The notes under the pieces are model-generated. The model was not told the origin of the DNA and searched no databases. It saw only the letters and a list, made by a program, of their open reading frames with translations. The position numbers were made by a program, and so were the translations under genes. Shown piece after piece: positions 32,198-42,209 of a DNA stretch of 64,000 nt. The stretch spans positions 358,930 to 422,929 of the forward strand of contig ML991789.1 in NCBI GenBank assembly GCA_010094025.1, in the 5' to 3' direction. Within the stretch, counting starts at the first letter, position 1; every line of letters begins with the position of its first letter. The stretch comes from Viridothelium virens. Taxonomy: Eukaryota; Ascomycota; Dothideomycetes; Trypetheliales; Trypetheliaceae.

Positions 32198-34564
32198 ATG
32201 AAGTTAGCCAATACACTTCTCAATGTTTCCCTTCTTGTGGGCCTCTGGGCCACCAGTGCCTATGCCCAAGCTGCCATTGACAGCTTCATCGACCCTAGCT
32301 CTGGCATTCCCTTTTCTAGAGCCTCTGTAGACTCGTCCGAGACTGCTGGAGGATTTCAATTTGGTGTGGCATTACCAAATGGAACCGACTCTCAAGCCGA
32401 ATATCTCGGATACTTGGTAGGCGCCCGAACCTCTGGCGCCGGATGGACTGGTATCTCTCATGCGGGCCCTATGACATCCTCTCTTTTACTGCTAGCCTGG
32501 GTCGATGGACAGCAGATTCAGACTTCATTTCGATACGCCTCGGGCTATGTTGCGCCAGATATCTACACTGGAAATGCGACACTCACCCAGATTGCCCACA
32601 CCATCAACGATACCCATTTCACTCTCACATACCGATGCCAGTGGTGCTTGGCTTGGAATCAAGGCGGTACTGCAGGTTCCCAGCTTCCCGTAACTGGTCA
32701 AGCCTTAGTCCTCGGCTGGGCTCAATCCGATACCAATCCTTCTCCGGTTACTGATTCTGATGCCACCATCATTCAGCATGACAGCATGGGTGAATACGGT
32801 CTACCCGTTGCCGGTGCTCAGCTGTCTAATTACTCTTCGTACATCTCCAAAATACCCACGGCTTCGCCGACAACAAGTCCTACTTCACCAACTTCGACCA
32901 CTACCGCAACTGCTACAGCGACTGCATGCGCAGCCGGTTCCTTTCAAACGGCACCAAGTACGACATACGACTACATCATTGTCGGAGCTGGCGCTGGTGG
33001 CATTCCTCTTGCTGACAGACTCTCGGAAGCTGGGCACAGCGTGCTCCTAATTGAGAAGGGTCCTCCATCCTCTCATCGTTGGGGTGGCACTTTGAGGCCT
33101 GATTGGCTCAACAGTACTAACCTCACCCGTTTTGATGTCCCTGGTTTGGACAATGAAATTTGGAAGGATTCTGCCGGCATCGCTTGCCCCGACGTCGGTG
33201 TGATGGCTGGGTGTGTCCTTGGCGGAGGTGTTGCGATCAACTCCGGTCTCTGGTGGTATGCACCAGATATTGATTGGAACTACAATTTCCCTACGGGATG
33301 GCAAGCTACGGACATGAAACCCAACGTTGAAAAAGTCTTTTCTCGAATCCCGTGGAACGACAATCCTTCTATGGATGGCGTACTTCATATGCCGGAGGGG
33401 CTTGACATCGTTGGTGGTGCTCTTGGTGCTGCAGGATGGAAGAACGTCGAGGCTAATCAGGTGCCGAATGAGAAAACCATGACCTATAGCCGTAGCATCT
33501 GGATGTACTCAAATGGCGAGCGAGGTGGTCCAATGGCCACCTACCTTGTCACTGCCAATGCCCGCAAGAACTTCAAACTCATTATGAACACTGCCGTTAA
33601 CAGGGTCATTAGGAATGGAAGCCATATTACTGGTGTCGAGGTTGAAAACTTCCTCAACGGTGGCTATTGTGGAACCATTAATGTCACTGCCAATACGGGC
33701 CGTGTCATTCTCTCTGCAGGTACATATGGAAGCCCCAAGATTCTATTTCGGAGCGGTATCGGGCCCGCGGACCAGCTGGCCATTGTCAATGCTAGCTCTG
33801 ACGGTCCAAAGATGATCAACAGCAAGCAGTGGATCAATTTACCGGTGGGCGAAAACCTTGGTGACCACACAGACACCGACATCCAAATTACCCACCCGAA
33901 TGTTACCTTCTACGACTACTATGCTGCATACAATACCCCAATACAGTCCGACGCGCAGAATTACATCCAACATCGTAGTGGAATGCTTGCTCAGTCCGCT
34001 CCTAACATTCAGCCTATCTTCTGGGATACAGTCGTCGGCGCGGACAAGGTCACTCGCCAGCTTCAATACACCGCTCGTGTGGAGGGAGATACGAACAAAT
34101 CTATGACTATTTCACAATATCTCGGACGTGGTGCTGTTTCACGCGGTCGTCTGACTATCACACCAAGTCTCGACATGACGCCTTCAACTCTTCCTTACCT
34201 CCAGAATGCTGACGACTTAGCGGCCGTCATCACCGGTCTCGAGAGAGTTGTTAAGGCACTTCAGACTGACCCAAACATCACCATTAGCGTTCCATCCACC
34301 AACCAAACCATCAGTGAATATGTCAATGCGGATCCTATCACCACGAGTCGCACGGCCAATCACTGGGTGGGTACCAACAAGATGGGCACAGATAGCGGTC
34401 TTACGGGCGGTACTTCCGTTGTCGATACCAACACTAAGGTTTATGGAACCGATAATCTCTACGTTGTTGACGCGTCAATTTTCCCCTTCATCGGATCTAC
34501 AAATCCTAGCGCTCTCATCGTCGCTGTTGCGGAGCGTGCTTCGTCGCTTCTGCTGGCTTCCTAA
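32198..34564 (+). CDS. Cellobiose dehydrogenase (AA8 cytochrome + AA3_1 flavodehydrogenase)
   Basis: Single exon, 788 residues from the ATG reading MKLANTLLN. Signal peptide of about 23 residues ending AYAQ. The cytochrome domain covers about 25-215, with heme ligands Met92 (SHAGPMTSS) and His194 (IIQHDSMG) in the family positions. A Ser/Thr linker (about 220-245) leads to the GMC flavodehydrogenase: FAD motif YDYIIVGAGAGG near 257, catalytic His722 in TANHWVG and Asn769 in IGSTNPSAL. No CBM1 follows. The enzyme oxidises cellobiose outside the cell and passes electrons through the heme domain to AA9 LPMOs, one of which is encoded at 16977. All catalytic residues are present, so it should be functional. 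Confidence 0.95.
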   Translation: MKLANTLLNVSLLVGLWATSAYAQAAIDSFIDPSSGIPFSRASVDSSETAGGFQFGVALPNGTDSQAEYLGYLVGARTSGAGWTGISHAGPMTSSLLLLAWVDGQQIQTSFRYASGYVAPDIYTGNATLTQIAHTINDTHFTLTYRCQWCLAWNQGGTAGSQLPVTGQALVLGWAQSDTNPSPVTDSDATIIQHDSMGEYGLPVAGAQLSNYSSYISKIPTASPTTSPTSPTSTTTATATATACAAGSFQTAPSTTYDYIIVGAGAGGIPLADRLSEAGHSVLLIEKGPPSSHRWGGTLRPDWLNSTNLTRFDVPGLDNEIWKDSAGIACPDVGVMAGCVLGGGVAINSGLWWYAPDIDWNYNFPTGWQATDMKPNVEKVFSRIPWNDNPSMDGVLHMPEGLDIVGGALGAAGWKNVEANQVPNEKTMTYSRSIWMYSNGERGGPMATYLVTANARKNFKLIMNTAVNRVIRNGSHITGVEVENFLNGGYCGTINVTANTGRVILSAGTYGSPKILFRSGIGPADQLAIVNASSDGPKMINSKQWINLPVGENLGDHTDTDIQITHPNVTFYDYYAAYNTPIQSDAQNYIQHRSGMLAQSAPNIQPIFWDTVVGADKVTRQLQYTARVEGDTNKSMTISQYLGRGAVSRGRLTITPSLDMTPSTLPYLQNADDLAAVITGLERVVKALQTDPNITISVPSTNQTISEYVNADPITTSRTANHWVGTNKMGTDSGLTGGTSVVDTNTKVYGTDNLYVVDASIFPFIGSTNPSALIVAVAERASSLLLAS

Positions 34565-34905
34565 CCTGTGATGGCCGCAACTATGGCATCTTTGGTTTCC
34601 ATCGTGAAGGGTAGAACGAGGCGAATGGCGAGACGGGGGGCATCCTGAGGGCATCTCAGGGTCTTTGTTTGCTCGATTCTTCATGTAAATACTTCAGTGT
34701 AAATATTTGACCAATTTGAACGACGCAGAGTCCTCCATTGACTTCTGGAGATTATTATACAAACGTGATGAAACGCAAATTGCGATAAAATTTCGGCCCA
34801 TAGCCCGACCTTGGCTTGACCATGTGTCATGAAATTGTTTCTTAATGCACAGCATGTAGCAAAAGCAGGTCAAACCCTAATTTACAAGCATTCCATAGAA
34901 GTATG
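34565..34905. other. Convergent 3' region, no gene seen
   Basis: 340 bp between the stops of CDH (+) and the PrpF-like gene (-). No coding signal was noticed. Confidence 0.6.
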
Positions 34906-36203
34906 TCATTTCCAATAGACTGTACCTTCCATGATCCTCCGAGCCGTTCGGAAAACCGTGGCTGACTTGACGTCGCCTTTACTATCTACATCTGCCGTCA
35001 CTAGCAACCTACCACTACTATGACAAATGGTAGTTCCGTCAGGATCTACAGGATTCTGAGAAGTATTTCTGTATACTACTGAGGACTGCAGTTTTGAAGC
35101 AGCCGCTAGAGCCAGAGCTACCGTGACTGGAACCGCTCGATGAGGTTGACCGACCGAGATGGCGCGCACAACGAGGTCAGCACTCTCTTCACTTAACTCT
35201 GCTCCCGAGAGGATTTTGTGAGCGTGAGGCCTTGATACCATGGCAATCTTGGGTATTGAGCCCGAAACATTGGCCTCATCCGAGGCCAGCCGCATGCGCA
35301 CGGCTGCTTTGCGTCTGATGGTCTCGAGTTGATCAAGTAATGTTGGATGAGCTAAAAGTTCGTCTGGAAGTATGCTACTAGGCACATTCAGATCCGATGC
35401 TTGGACGAAGACGCAGGGGTTGCCCACGTCAATGCATGTTGCTTTCAGACCGTCGAAGGTGTCGTTCACACTGTCCGTAGGAAGAATCTTCCCCGTTTTG
35501 GAGCCCCTGTGCCGATCTTGGTCAAAATATTCCCAGAATTATCGTTTTGAGAGTGGAGGTAAGGTAAAAACGCCTTCAACACCTACCCAGGGCTGACGAA
35601 GGCCAACCGTATCTTCGCTGCCGTTCCTGCTACTCCATCGATCGCATAGTCCCCCTTCATGACAACTTCGCCGTCCTCCACAGCGAAAGCCGCCTCAATT
35701 AACTTGCCGGTATTTGTGTTATGAATCTTCAACACCCTTTCGCCATTTGCCCCTGCCGATACCAGCCCTGCCTCTATAGCGAATGGCCCAATAGCACTAG
35801 TCATATTTCCACAGTTTGCTGACATATCCACCTCATCGTCCTTCACGCCCACAGCAACGAATGTATAGTCGACTTCGGCGTCTTGATGCGATGGCGGCCC
35901 AACAACACAGACTTTGGATAGACTGGAGATGCCACCACCTAAACCGTCAAGCTGGCGTCCATTGGGATCAGGAGAACCGATGACACCTCGAAATATGGGG
36001 CCCCATTCGTCGCGGTCTGGAGGAAGGTCTTCTTGGCGGAAAATGACTGCTCGTGATGTGCCGCCGCGATAGTAGGCGGCTCGAAGGCTGTTCTGCTGCA
36101 TGACTCGTCTCGTTATGCTGTAGATTTGACGAGATTGAATGAATGAGGTCGACTTTTCAAGTTGAAGAAGAACTCTCAAGTGTGAGTTGAGAATAACCTT
36201 CAT
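34906..36203 (-). CDS. PrpF-family isomerase, probably mitochondrial (2 exons)
   Basis: Exons 36203..35587 and 35506..34906 give 405 residues; donor GTAGGT, acceptor GCACAG, phase 2. The family signatures are YYRGGTSRAVIF near residues 45-56, LDGLGGGISSLSKV, the cysteine motif MSANCGNMTSAIGPF, and GGSKTGKILPTD across the splice. PrpF proteins have a diaminopimelate-epimerase-like fold and isomerise 2-methylaconitate, aconitate or related acids. The first about 35 residues are Arg/Ser/Leu-rich without acidic clusters except one Glu (LRVLLQLEK, IYSITRRVM), a likely mitochondrial presequence; the bacterial-type start would be MQQNSLRAAYYRGG. It is divergent from the TcuA-like gene at 36852, suggesting a shared tricarboxylate pathway. 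Confidence 0.88.
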
Positions 36204-36851
36204 TGTAGTAGCGTAACCGACCTACTGCGATAGAGATTCTCTCAGGTCTGCATACCGCTCTTACCTCGGACCAACGCCATATGTTCCCATTCGGACTCGA
36301 ATAATCCGTCGCAACTGGAAGTGAGTTTTTGTTGATGCTATATTCTTGGTGCGGTCGCACTGTCTGGGTGCCGCCGTCACCTGTTACAATACAGATTAAA
36401 ATATGGTGTACGGAATAATTAGAGGACTGCGTTTCTGAGCCTGGAGTTCGGCAAACTTTCCCACTGCTTCCCCGCAATCCACTAAGATTTTATCTTCAAC
36501 GATCTCACCAGTTCGGATGTCTGTCGTTACGACCCCCTGAACATTTGTGTAAGAGGCATCTTTGTAGGTCTTCGGACATGTTTCACCCGATGATCCCTCT
36601 GCATGCTGGTCATCGTGGCCGCATATCCGTTGCCGGTCGGCCTTTGTGTTGCTTCGCGGATACTCCATCACATGTGGAATCTACTCTGAGGTTCTTCCAG
36701 CAGGATTTTTCTCCATAATCTCCCGACATTTCTAAATATCAATCCAGTCCTCGCTCAATTCTCAAAGCTCTTAATACTCAATACTTGAGCTTTCATAGCC
36801 GTACACATTTTCAGTCGTGTCACGCAATCTTTGTCTCCTCCTCTCCTCTAA
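36204..36851. other. Divergent promoter region with a doubtful ORF
   Basis: 650 bp between the PrpF-like (-) and TcuA-like (+) genes. A minus-strand frame from ATG 36668 encodes about 90 residues including VQGVVTTDIRTGEIVEDKIL, followed after a GTAACAG acceptor by a second readable piece (GDGGTQTVRPHQEYSIN). I cannot join them with a convincing donor or name a family. It may be a small gene or a relic. Confidence 0.35.
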
Positions 36852-38453
36852 ATGGCGGACTCAGACGATGTTCCTCTCACAGGTTCCTGGGACGTCCTTG
36901 TCGTCGGCTCTGGGGCCGCTGGCATGTCGACGGCTCTCGCTACTATACAACACGGCTCGCGCTCTGTGCTCATCATCGACAAGTGCCCACCGCACTGGGC
37001 AGGCGGAAACGGCTACTTTACAGCAGGCGCCTACCGTACCGCTCACCATGGCCTACACGATCTCCTACCACTCGTCTCTAACTTACCCAAGGACCTAGAA
37101 TCTAAGATCGACCTGGCTAAATACGATGAGGCTGATTTCATGGCCGACATGCGCCGTGTAACAGGCGGCCGATGCGACGAGGAACTCAGCACAGTCCTTG
37201 TGAACGAGAGCCGCGACTGCATTGGCTGGCTCAAGGACTACTGCGCGGTGAACTTTCAGCTCAGTTTCAGGCGCCAGGCGTACGAGGTGGACGGCCGGTA
37301 CAAATTCTGGGGTGGCCTGGCGCTGACCGTTCGCGAAGGTGGCAAGGGGCTGATTGCGAATTTGAATGCCAGTGCGCGGAGATTAGGCGTCAAGTTCGCA
37401 TTCAATACCGCTGCGCAAAACCTTTTGGTGGATGAGAAGAGCGGCGCTGTGGTGGGCGTGCGGGCGATGAGGGCTGGCCAGCCGCACGAGATTCGCGCCA
37501 AGAGTGTGGTGATGTGTGCTGGTGGATTCGAAGCGAGTCCCAGTCTACGAGCGCAGTACTTGGGCCCGGGGTGGGATTTGGCGCACGTTAGAGGTACGCC
37601 GTTCAACACCGGCGACATGTTGCTGGCGGCACAGAGGGATGTTCAAGCTGCCTCGAAGGGTAATTGGTCGGGATGTCATTCTGTCGCGTGGGATGCAAGT
37701 AGTGATCCGAACAGTGGCGATAGGGTTAAGACAAATGAATTCACGAAGAGTGGCTATCCGCTGGGCTTGATGCTCAACTCGGCGGGAGAGCGGTTTGTAG
37801 ACGAGGGTGTTGATATGAGGAATTATACGTACGCGAAGTTCGGCAGAGCAATACTACAGCAACCTGGTGGTATTGCATTCCAGGTATGGGATAAGAAAAC
37901 GACTGGTTGGTTGAGGGACGAGGAGTATAGGGACGAAATTGTTCCGAAGATCACGGCCGAGAGCTTGGAAGAACTGGCAGATCAATGTGGTGAAAGAGGC
38001 CTGGAAGCCAAACAACGTTTTGTGAACGTTATCAAGGAGTACAATGATGCTGTCAAAGCGCATCGAGCGGAAAACGGCAATGGAAAATTCGACCCTACTA
38101 TCAAAGACGGTCTTGGTACGCAGAGTTCGAAAACTCGTTTGACCCTACCAAAGAGCAACTGGGCATTAACAATCGAGGAGCCACCTTTTTTGGCCGTCAA
38201 AGTCGGTTCTGGTGTTACCTTCACATTTGGTGGACTCGCGATCGATCCCAAGACTGCCAAAGTCAAGAGTGCAGTCAGTGGAAAGCCTATTGAAGGGCTC
38301 TACTGTGCCGGGGAGATGGTTGGGGGTCTGTTCTTTGGAAATTATCCGGGTGGAAGCGGGCTCACGGCAGGTGGTGTTTTTGGGAGAAGAGCTGGAAAAT
38401 CTGCGGCAGAGCGATCACGATGGGGAGAAGGAGGATGGCAAGCGAGACTTTGA
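36852..38453 (+). CDS. FAD-dependent tricarballylate dehydrogenase / fumarate-reductase-like flavoprotein
   Basis: Single exon, 533 residues. N-terminal dinucleotide motif DVLVVGSGAAGMSTALA (about 14-30), then a large substrate domain typical of the succinate dehydrogenase/fumarate reductase flavoprotein superfamily. It includes GGNGYFTAGAYR, VVMCAGGFEAS, GYPLGLMLNSAGERFVDEG and the C-terminal FAD site GLYCAGEMVGG with NYPGGSGLTAGGVFGRRAG. The compact length and the GGNGYFTAG segment recall TcuA (tricarballylate to cis-aconitate) more than mitochondrial SdhA, and there is no mitochondrial presequence. Divergent transcription with a PrpF-type isomerase supports a role in tricarboxylate metabolism. 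3-ketosteroid dehydrogenase-like activity is the main alternative. Confidence 0.85.
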   Translation: MADSDDVPLTGSWDVLVVGSGAAGMSTALATIQHGSRSVLIIDKCPPHWAGGNGYFTAGAYRTAHHGLHDLLPLVSNLPKDLESKIDLAKYDEADFMADMRRVTGGRCDEELSTVLVNESRDCIGWLKDYCAVNFQLSFRRQAYEVDGRYKFWGGLALTVREGGKGLIANLNASARRLGVKFAFNTAAQNLLVDEKSGAVVGVRAMRAGQPHEIRAKSVVMCAGGFEASPSLRAQYLGPGWDLAHVRGTPFNTGDMLLAAQRDVQAASKGNWSGCHSVAWDASSDPNSGDRVKTNEFTKSGYPLGLMLNSAGERFVDEGVDMRNYTYAKFGRAILQQPGGIAFQVWDKKTTGWLRDEEYRDEIVPKITAESLEELADQCGERGLEAKQRFVNVIKEYNDAVKAHRAENGNGKFDPTIKDGLGTQSSKTRLTLPKSNWALTIEEPPFLAVKVGSGVTFTFGGLAIDPKTAKVKSAVSGKPIEGLYCAGEMVGGLFFGNYPGGSGLTAGGVFGRRAGKSAAERSRWGEGGWQARL

Positions 38454-38602
38454 AGTCTCAATATGATTTGGTAAAGACATTAAGGTATCGAACCTACAAA
38501 ATCTACCCTTGCGCTGTATGCCGTACGAAAAAGCCGCCAAACGCCGTGCTCAAATGACAGACGTAACTATGTACATATCACGCAAAAGAAATATCGACAG
38601 CG

Positions 38603-40146
38603 TCACCTTATCTCGCTCCATATGTACGGAAATATGACGATGCAGGCCTTCCAGAATATTCCAAGGCTGGTGATGGTGTTGACCGGCCACATTAGAGGCT
38701 TAGAGGAGGAAATGTGCAAGTACATGGCATATAGGGCAACTGCGAAGAAGTGATAGAAGAGTACAAAGGGTTGACGGATTATGCCTGCCAACAGACCGAC
38801 AGGGCCATCTATACATTGACCACCGCGCTGAAAATATCGGAAACATCCAACCTGAAGGGCCTTCAACTGAGAGTCGTTGGCGGCGAAGAGTGAGTAGAGA
38901 GCCTGAGCAAGGATGTTGACAACACTGGTGAGACTCTTCCGGCTCCAATGAAATTGCCGCATCGCTACTAGCACAGCTGCAGTGTCGCTGAGCTTTGGTA
39001 TGCGCTGAGGACTTAGAAGTTCTCCCAGCAAAACGGCGTCGTTTATGGCCACAGTCATGCCTCCGCCTGTGAGAGGGTGCCGCATGTTCATCGCGTCACC
39101 TAGTATCATCAACCCTGGCATCTTGTTGATACTGGACGGAAGCCAAGAGTTCGGCATCGATCTCAGCTGACCCCGTTCAATTGCTTCCTCGAAAGAAGGT
39201 TGCACACATGCCGGAAGCGATGGAAGTACGACCTTCCGCAAGTGTCCTTTCACGCCGCCATTTTGAATGGACGCCGAAGGTAGATTCTCAGGAACATCAA
39301 TTAGCGCACGAGTTTCGTGCGTACCGATTTGGTAGAGTAGAGAAGGTGCTCCGTCACCGAGTAGAACGTGTCCATGAAGAGGGAGGGGAAGAGTGGCATC
39401 GCGTAATTCAAGACCCCAGAACTTCGACCTTGAGGTAGGGTGATAAGGAAGATTGTCTTTTCGAAACTTGGAGGCATATCCGTCTGCAACGATTGTTAGG
39501 GAGCCAAAAAACTAAGTACTCGATTAGTCTCTGTCCCAGACTCTCCGTGATACATAGAACGTACGTAATCTTCATCTCCTTTGGTAGAGCTTTTGACACC
39601 TAAAATCTGGCCCGTATGCCCACATTTGATCAATTCAGTTACTGTTGTCTCGACGACTGTCACATTCGATGCAGTCATAGCCGCTGCTCTTAATTTCTGG
39701 ACAAATCTCCCGTGATGAAAGGATCTCCCCTCTGGCCGCTCACATGCCTTTCCCTTTCCTTCTACCTGCTCAACACCGTCTATGTGATTGACTCTCGATG
39801 CTTCTTTGGGATAGGGAATTTGGACTTCTGTTCCATAATATATGACATCGTAACCGCGCACCTTCACCGCATCGATATCCTCAAGGCAATGGCTCAATCC
39901 TAGCTTCTCCAGAGCGGCCACTCCACCCGGTTGTAGAAGCTCACCAACGATTCTGTCTGGCTCCTTAAGTGACCGTTCAAGGAGGATGACACTGCGACCT
40001 TGATTTGAGAGCGAAACAGCGGTAGCACAACCAGCGATGCCCCCACCCACGATCACAACGTCTGCATCATGATGGAGTCGTCGGCGTTCTTCACGAGGAT
40101 CGGGAAGGGATGGAGGTGGTGAGGGCGTATCGTGAATCAATGGCAT
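38603..40146 (-). CDS. ERG1: Squalene monooxygenase (squalene epoxidase), 2 exons
   Basis: Exons 40146..39565 and 39511..38603 give 496 residues. The 53 bp intron has a GTACGT donor, a GACTAAT branch site and a CTTAG acceptor. Unspliced, the frame would run into a stop, but the join reads GDEDYFFGSLTIVADGYASK. FAD motifs are ADVVIVGGGIAGCATAVSL (about 29-47) and GDAMNMRHPLTGGGMTVA. The squalene-epoxidase block ERSLKEPDRIVGELLQPGG is present. A hydrophobic C-terminus should hold it in the ER membrane. It converts squalene to 2,3-oxidosqualene, the first oxygen-dependent step of ergosterol synthesis and the target of allylamines. I cannot tell from the window whether it is the only copy in the genome. 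Confidence 0.93.
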
Positions 40147-40727
40147 ATCTTGATTGTGGTGAGAGCATTCGAGGTTTTCTCAAGGAAAGCGACACTTGCA
40201 ATTTTAGATTGGAGAAATGGTCATCTTTCGTACAGACCAGAGTGCCTCGGATGTTTGAAAATCGACTTGCGCCACAGCGGCGTCCCAATGTGGCTGACAT
40301 CGGCAGCAGCCGATTTGGTGTCGTCTCGCGGACTCCGCCTTAGCCACGTTAGACTTAGCCACCATAGACTTGGCTACCTTAGCGTTCTCAAGAGAATATC
40401 TGGAGAGTAATTGAAGATTACATGTTTGATACAGAGACTGAGTATACCTTCGACAAGACTTCTTAGTACCTCACGCCTCCGGCAGCGGTGATGCTTTTTT
40501 GATTTGAATCTGTGCAAACTTGTTGGCCACGATTTGAATTCTCGCTTAGATAAGCCTACGACTTACCATCCCATCCCCAATGTCTGCAGGGCCAGCCATT
40601 TCATGATGGGTCGGTCTTACGACGGTATCATACATTTTGTCCATTACCGACGTCGAGTACTTTATACCTCATTGAAATGCAGAGAAATCATAGGAGCTGG
40701 TAAAAAACATGCAATTCCTGCACAGAT
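40147..40727. other. Divergent ERG1/OMA1 promoter region
   Basis: 580 bp between the start codons of the two genes, carrying three tandem 15-bp units at 40340-40384. No gene seen. Confidence 0.6.
40340..40384 (+). repeat. Three tandem 15-bp units
   Basis: Three adjacent 15-base units read TTAGCCACGTTAGAC, TTAGCCACCATAGAC and TTGGCTACCTTAGCG. They lie about 200 bp upstream of the squalene epoxidase ATG, in the region shared with OMA1. The purpose is unknown. Confidence 0.7.
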
Positions 40728-42209
40728 ATGATGCTGGCCTCACGATTCGCGCCTCGAGTTACCCAGCGGGTTAAAATCCAACCCTCTCTGTTCGCGCAGA
40801 ATCATACCAAAAAAAGCGTCCAGTTTACAAACAACACTCGACTGCAGCTCCCACATCTACGAAAGTACCATCCTCCTGAGTTCCAATTTCGTTACCTTCA
40901 AGACTATTCAAAATCTCGAGCCCTTTGGCAAACCAATAAATCTACGACGGTCACACGAGAGGGTCAGAAGAGATGGCAACACTACTACAGGAAGTCGGAT
41001 CCTTATACAAGGTTCACACAAGGACAACATGTATTTGAAATTTGGCGGCGACGACCAACATTTTGGTATGAAGTCGCCGGAATCGGAGTGCTGGCAGTGG
41101 CATTCTATGAGTGGAATATGGAGACGGTACCGGTAGGTCTGAACATCCTTACAAGATCTTGAGTATGAGATGAGGGCATATCATATCTGCGAATATAAGC
41201 CTCAACGAGGGCTAGCTTTATGTGGAAATGAATTTGTATTGGTCATAAGGAAGCCGCTAAGGGAGTTCTGGTGGCGGACTGATTTGAATACGATGATCAA
41301 AACGCTGAATGCAGATGTTTTAAACAGGTATCTGGCCGTCGACGTTTCAATATCATTTCCCCAGATGCAGAGAGATCCTTTGCACAGCAGCAATATCGAC
41401 AAATTATCCAAGAGTATCGTGGGAGGATACTGCCCAACGGAAATCCGACAGTGAGAACAGTTCAGCATGTATTGGAGAGACTCCTACCTACTGTAGGCAT
41501 GGACGACCTCAAATGGGAAGTATACGTTATTGATAGTGAAGAGAAAAATGCATTTGTAATTCCTGGGTAGGTTGCGCTCTCGGTAACCTCAAATCAAATT
41601 TTCGCCTATTCGCTATGCCGAGATGGTACAGCTTGAGCGTCATGTAAAGTGGCGTCTATTGTCTGTTTATTAACAAACTATTATTCTAGTGGGAAAGTCT
41701 TCGTGTTCAGCGGCATCCTTTCGGTGGCCAATAACCAGTCTCGCTTGGCTACGGTTCTCGCCCATGAAATCGCGCACACTCTCGCTCACCATTCTGCCGA
41801 ACGTCTTTCCTCCTCTCTTGCAGTGTATATGCCTTTGATCTGGATTTGCCAGTTCGTTGGCATCCCTGACATAGTTTCCCAGCTCAGTGTTGATCTGGTG
41901 CTGTCCAAGCCTGGCTCACGTACCCAAGAAGCAGAGGCAGACTATATCGGGATGATGTTGATGGCGCAAGCATGCTTTGAGCCAGAGGCGGCGGTGGGAC
42001 TATGGGAAGCCATGGAAAGGGAGGAGAAAAAAAGGGGAGGAGTTCCACCACAGTTTCTAAGTACCCATCCAAGCAGTCATAGTCGCATTCAGCAGATCAA
42101 GGAGTGGATGGTAGAGGCTCGACAGAAGCAGACAGAGAGTGACTGCAGTAGGACATTGGAATATGCCCAAGAGTTTCGCAAAGCTCTTGGGGGGCCTCGT
42201 CCGTGGTAA
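40728..42209 (+). CDS. OMA1: OMA1-type mitochondrial metallopeptidase (M48), 3 exons
   Basis: Exons 40728..41132, 41328..41566 and 41690..42209 give 387 residues. The phases agree (0 and 2), and the second splice restores the family motif NAFVIPGGKVFVFSGIL. The first roughly 60 residues are Arg/Ser/Gln-rich, a mitochondrial targeting sequence. A transmembrane segment VAGIGVLAVAFYEW (about 118-131) follows, then the peptidase domain with zinc motif HEIAH at 240-244, the second-site Glu in EAEADYIGM, and the late STHPSSHSRI block. OMA1 cleaves inner-membrane proteins under stress and with loss of membrane potential. Complete and typical in length. Confidence 0.93.

Noticed and set aside
39496-39564. 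Apparent frameshift in squalene epoxidase at a run of six T
   Set aside because: A 53 bp intron with GTACGT donor, GACTAAT branch site and CTTAG acceptor explains the frame change exactly.
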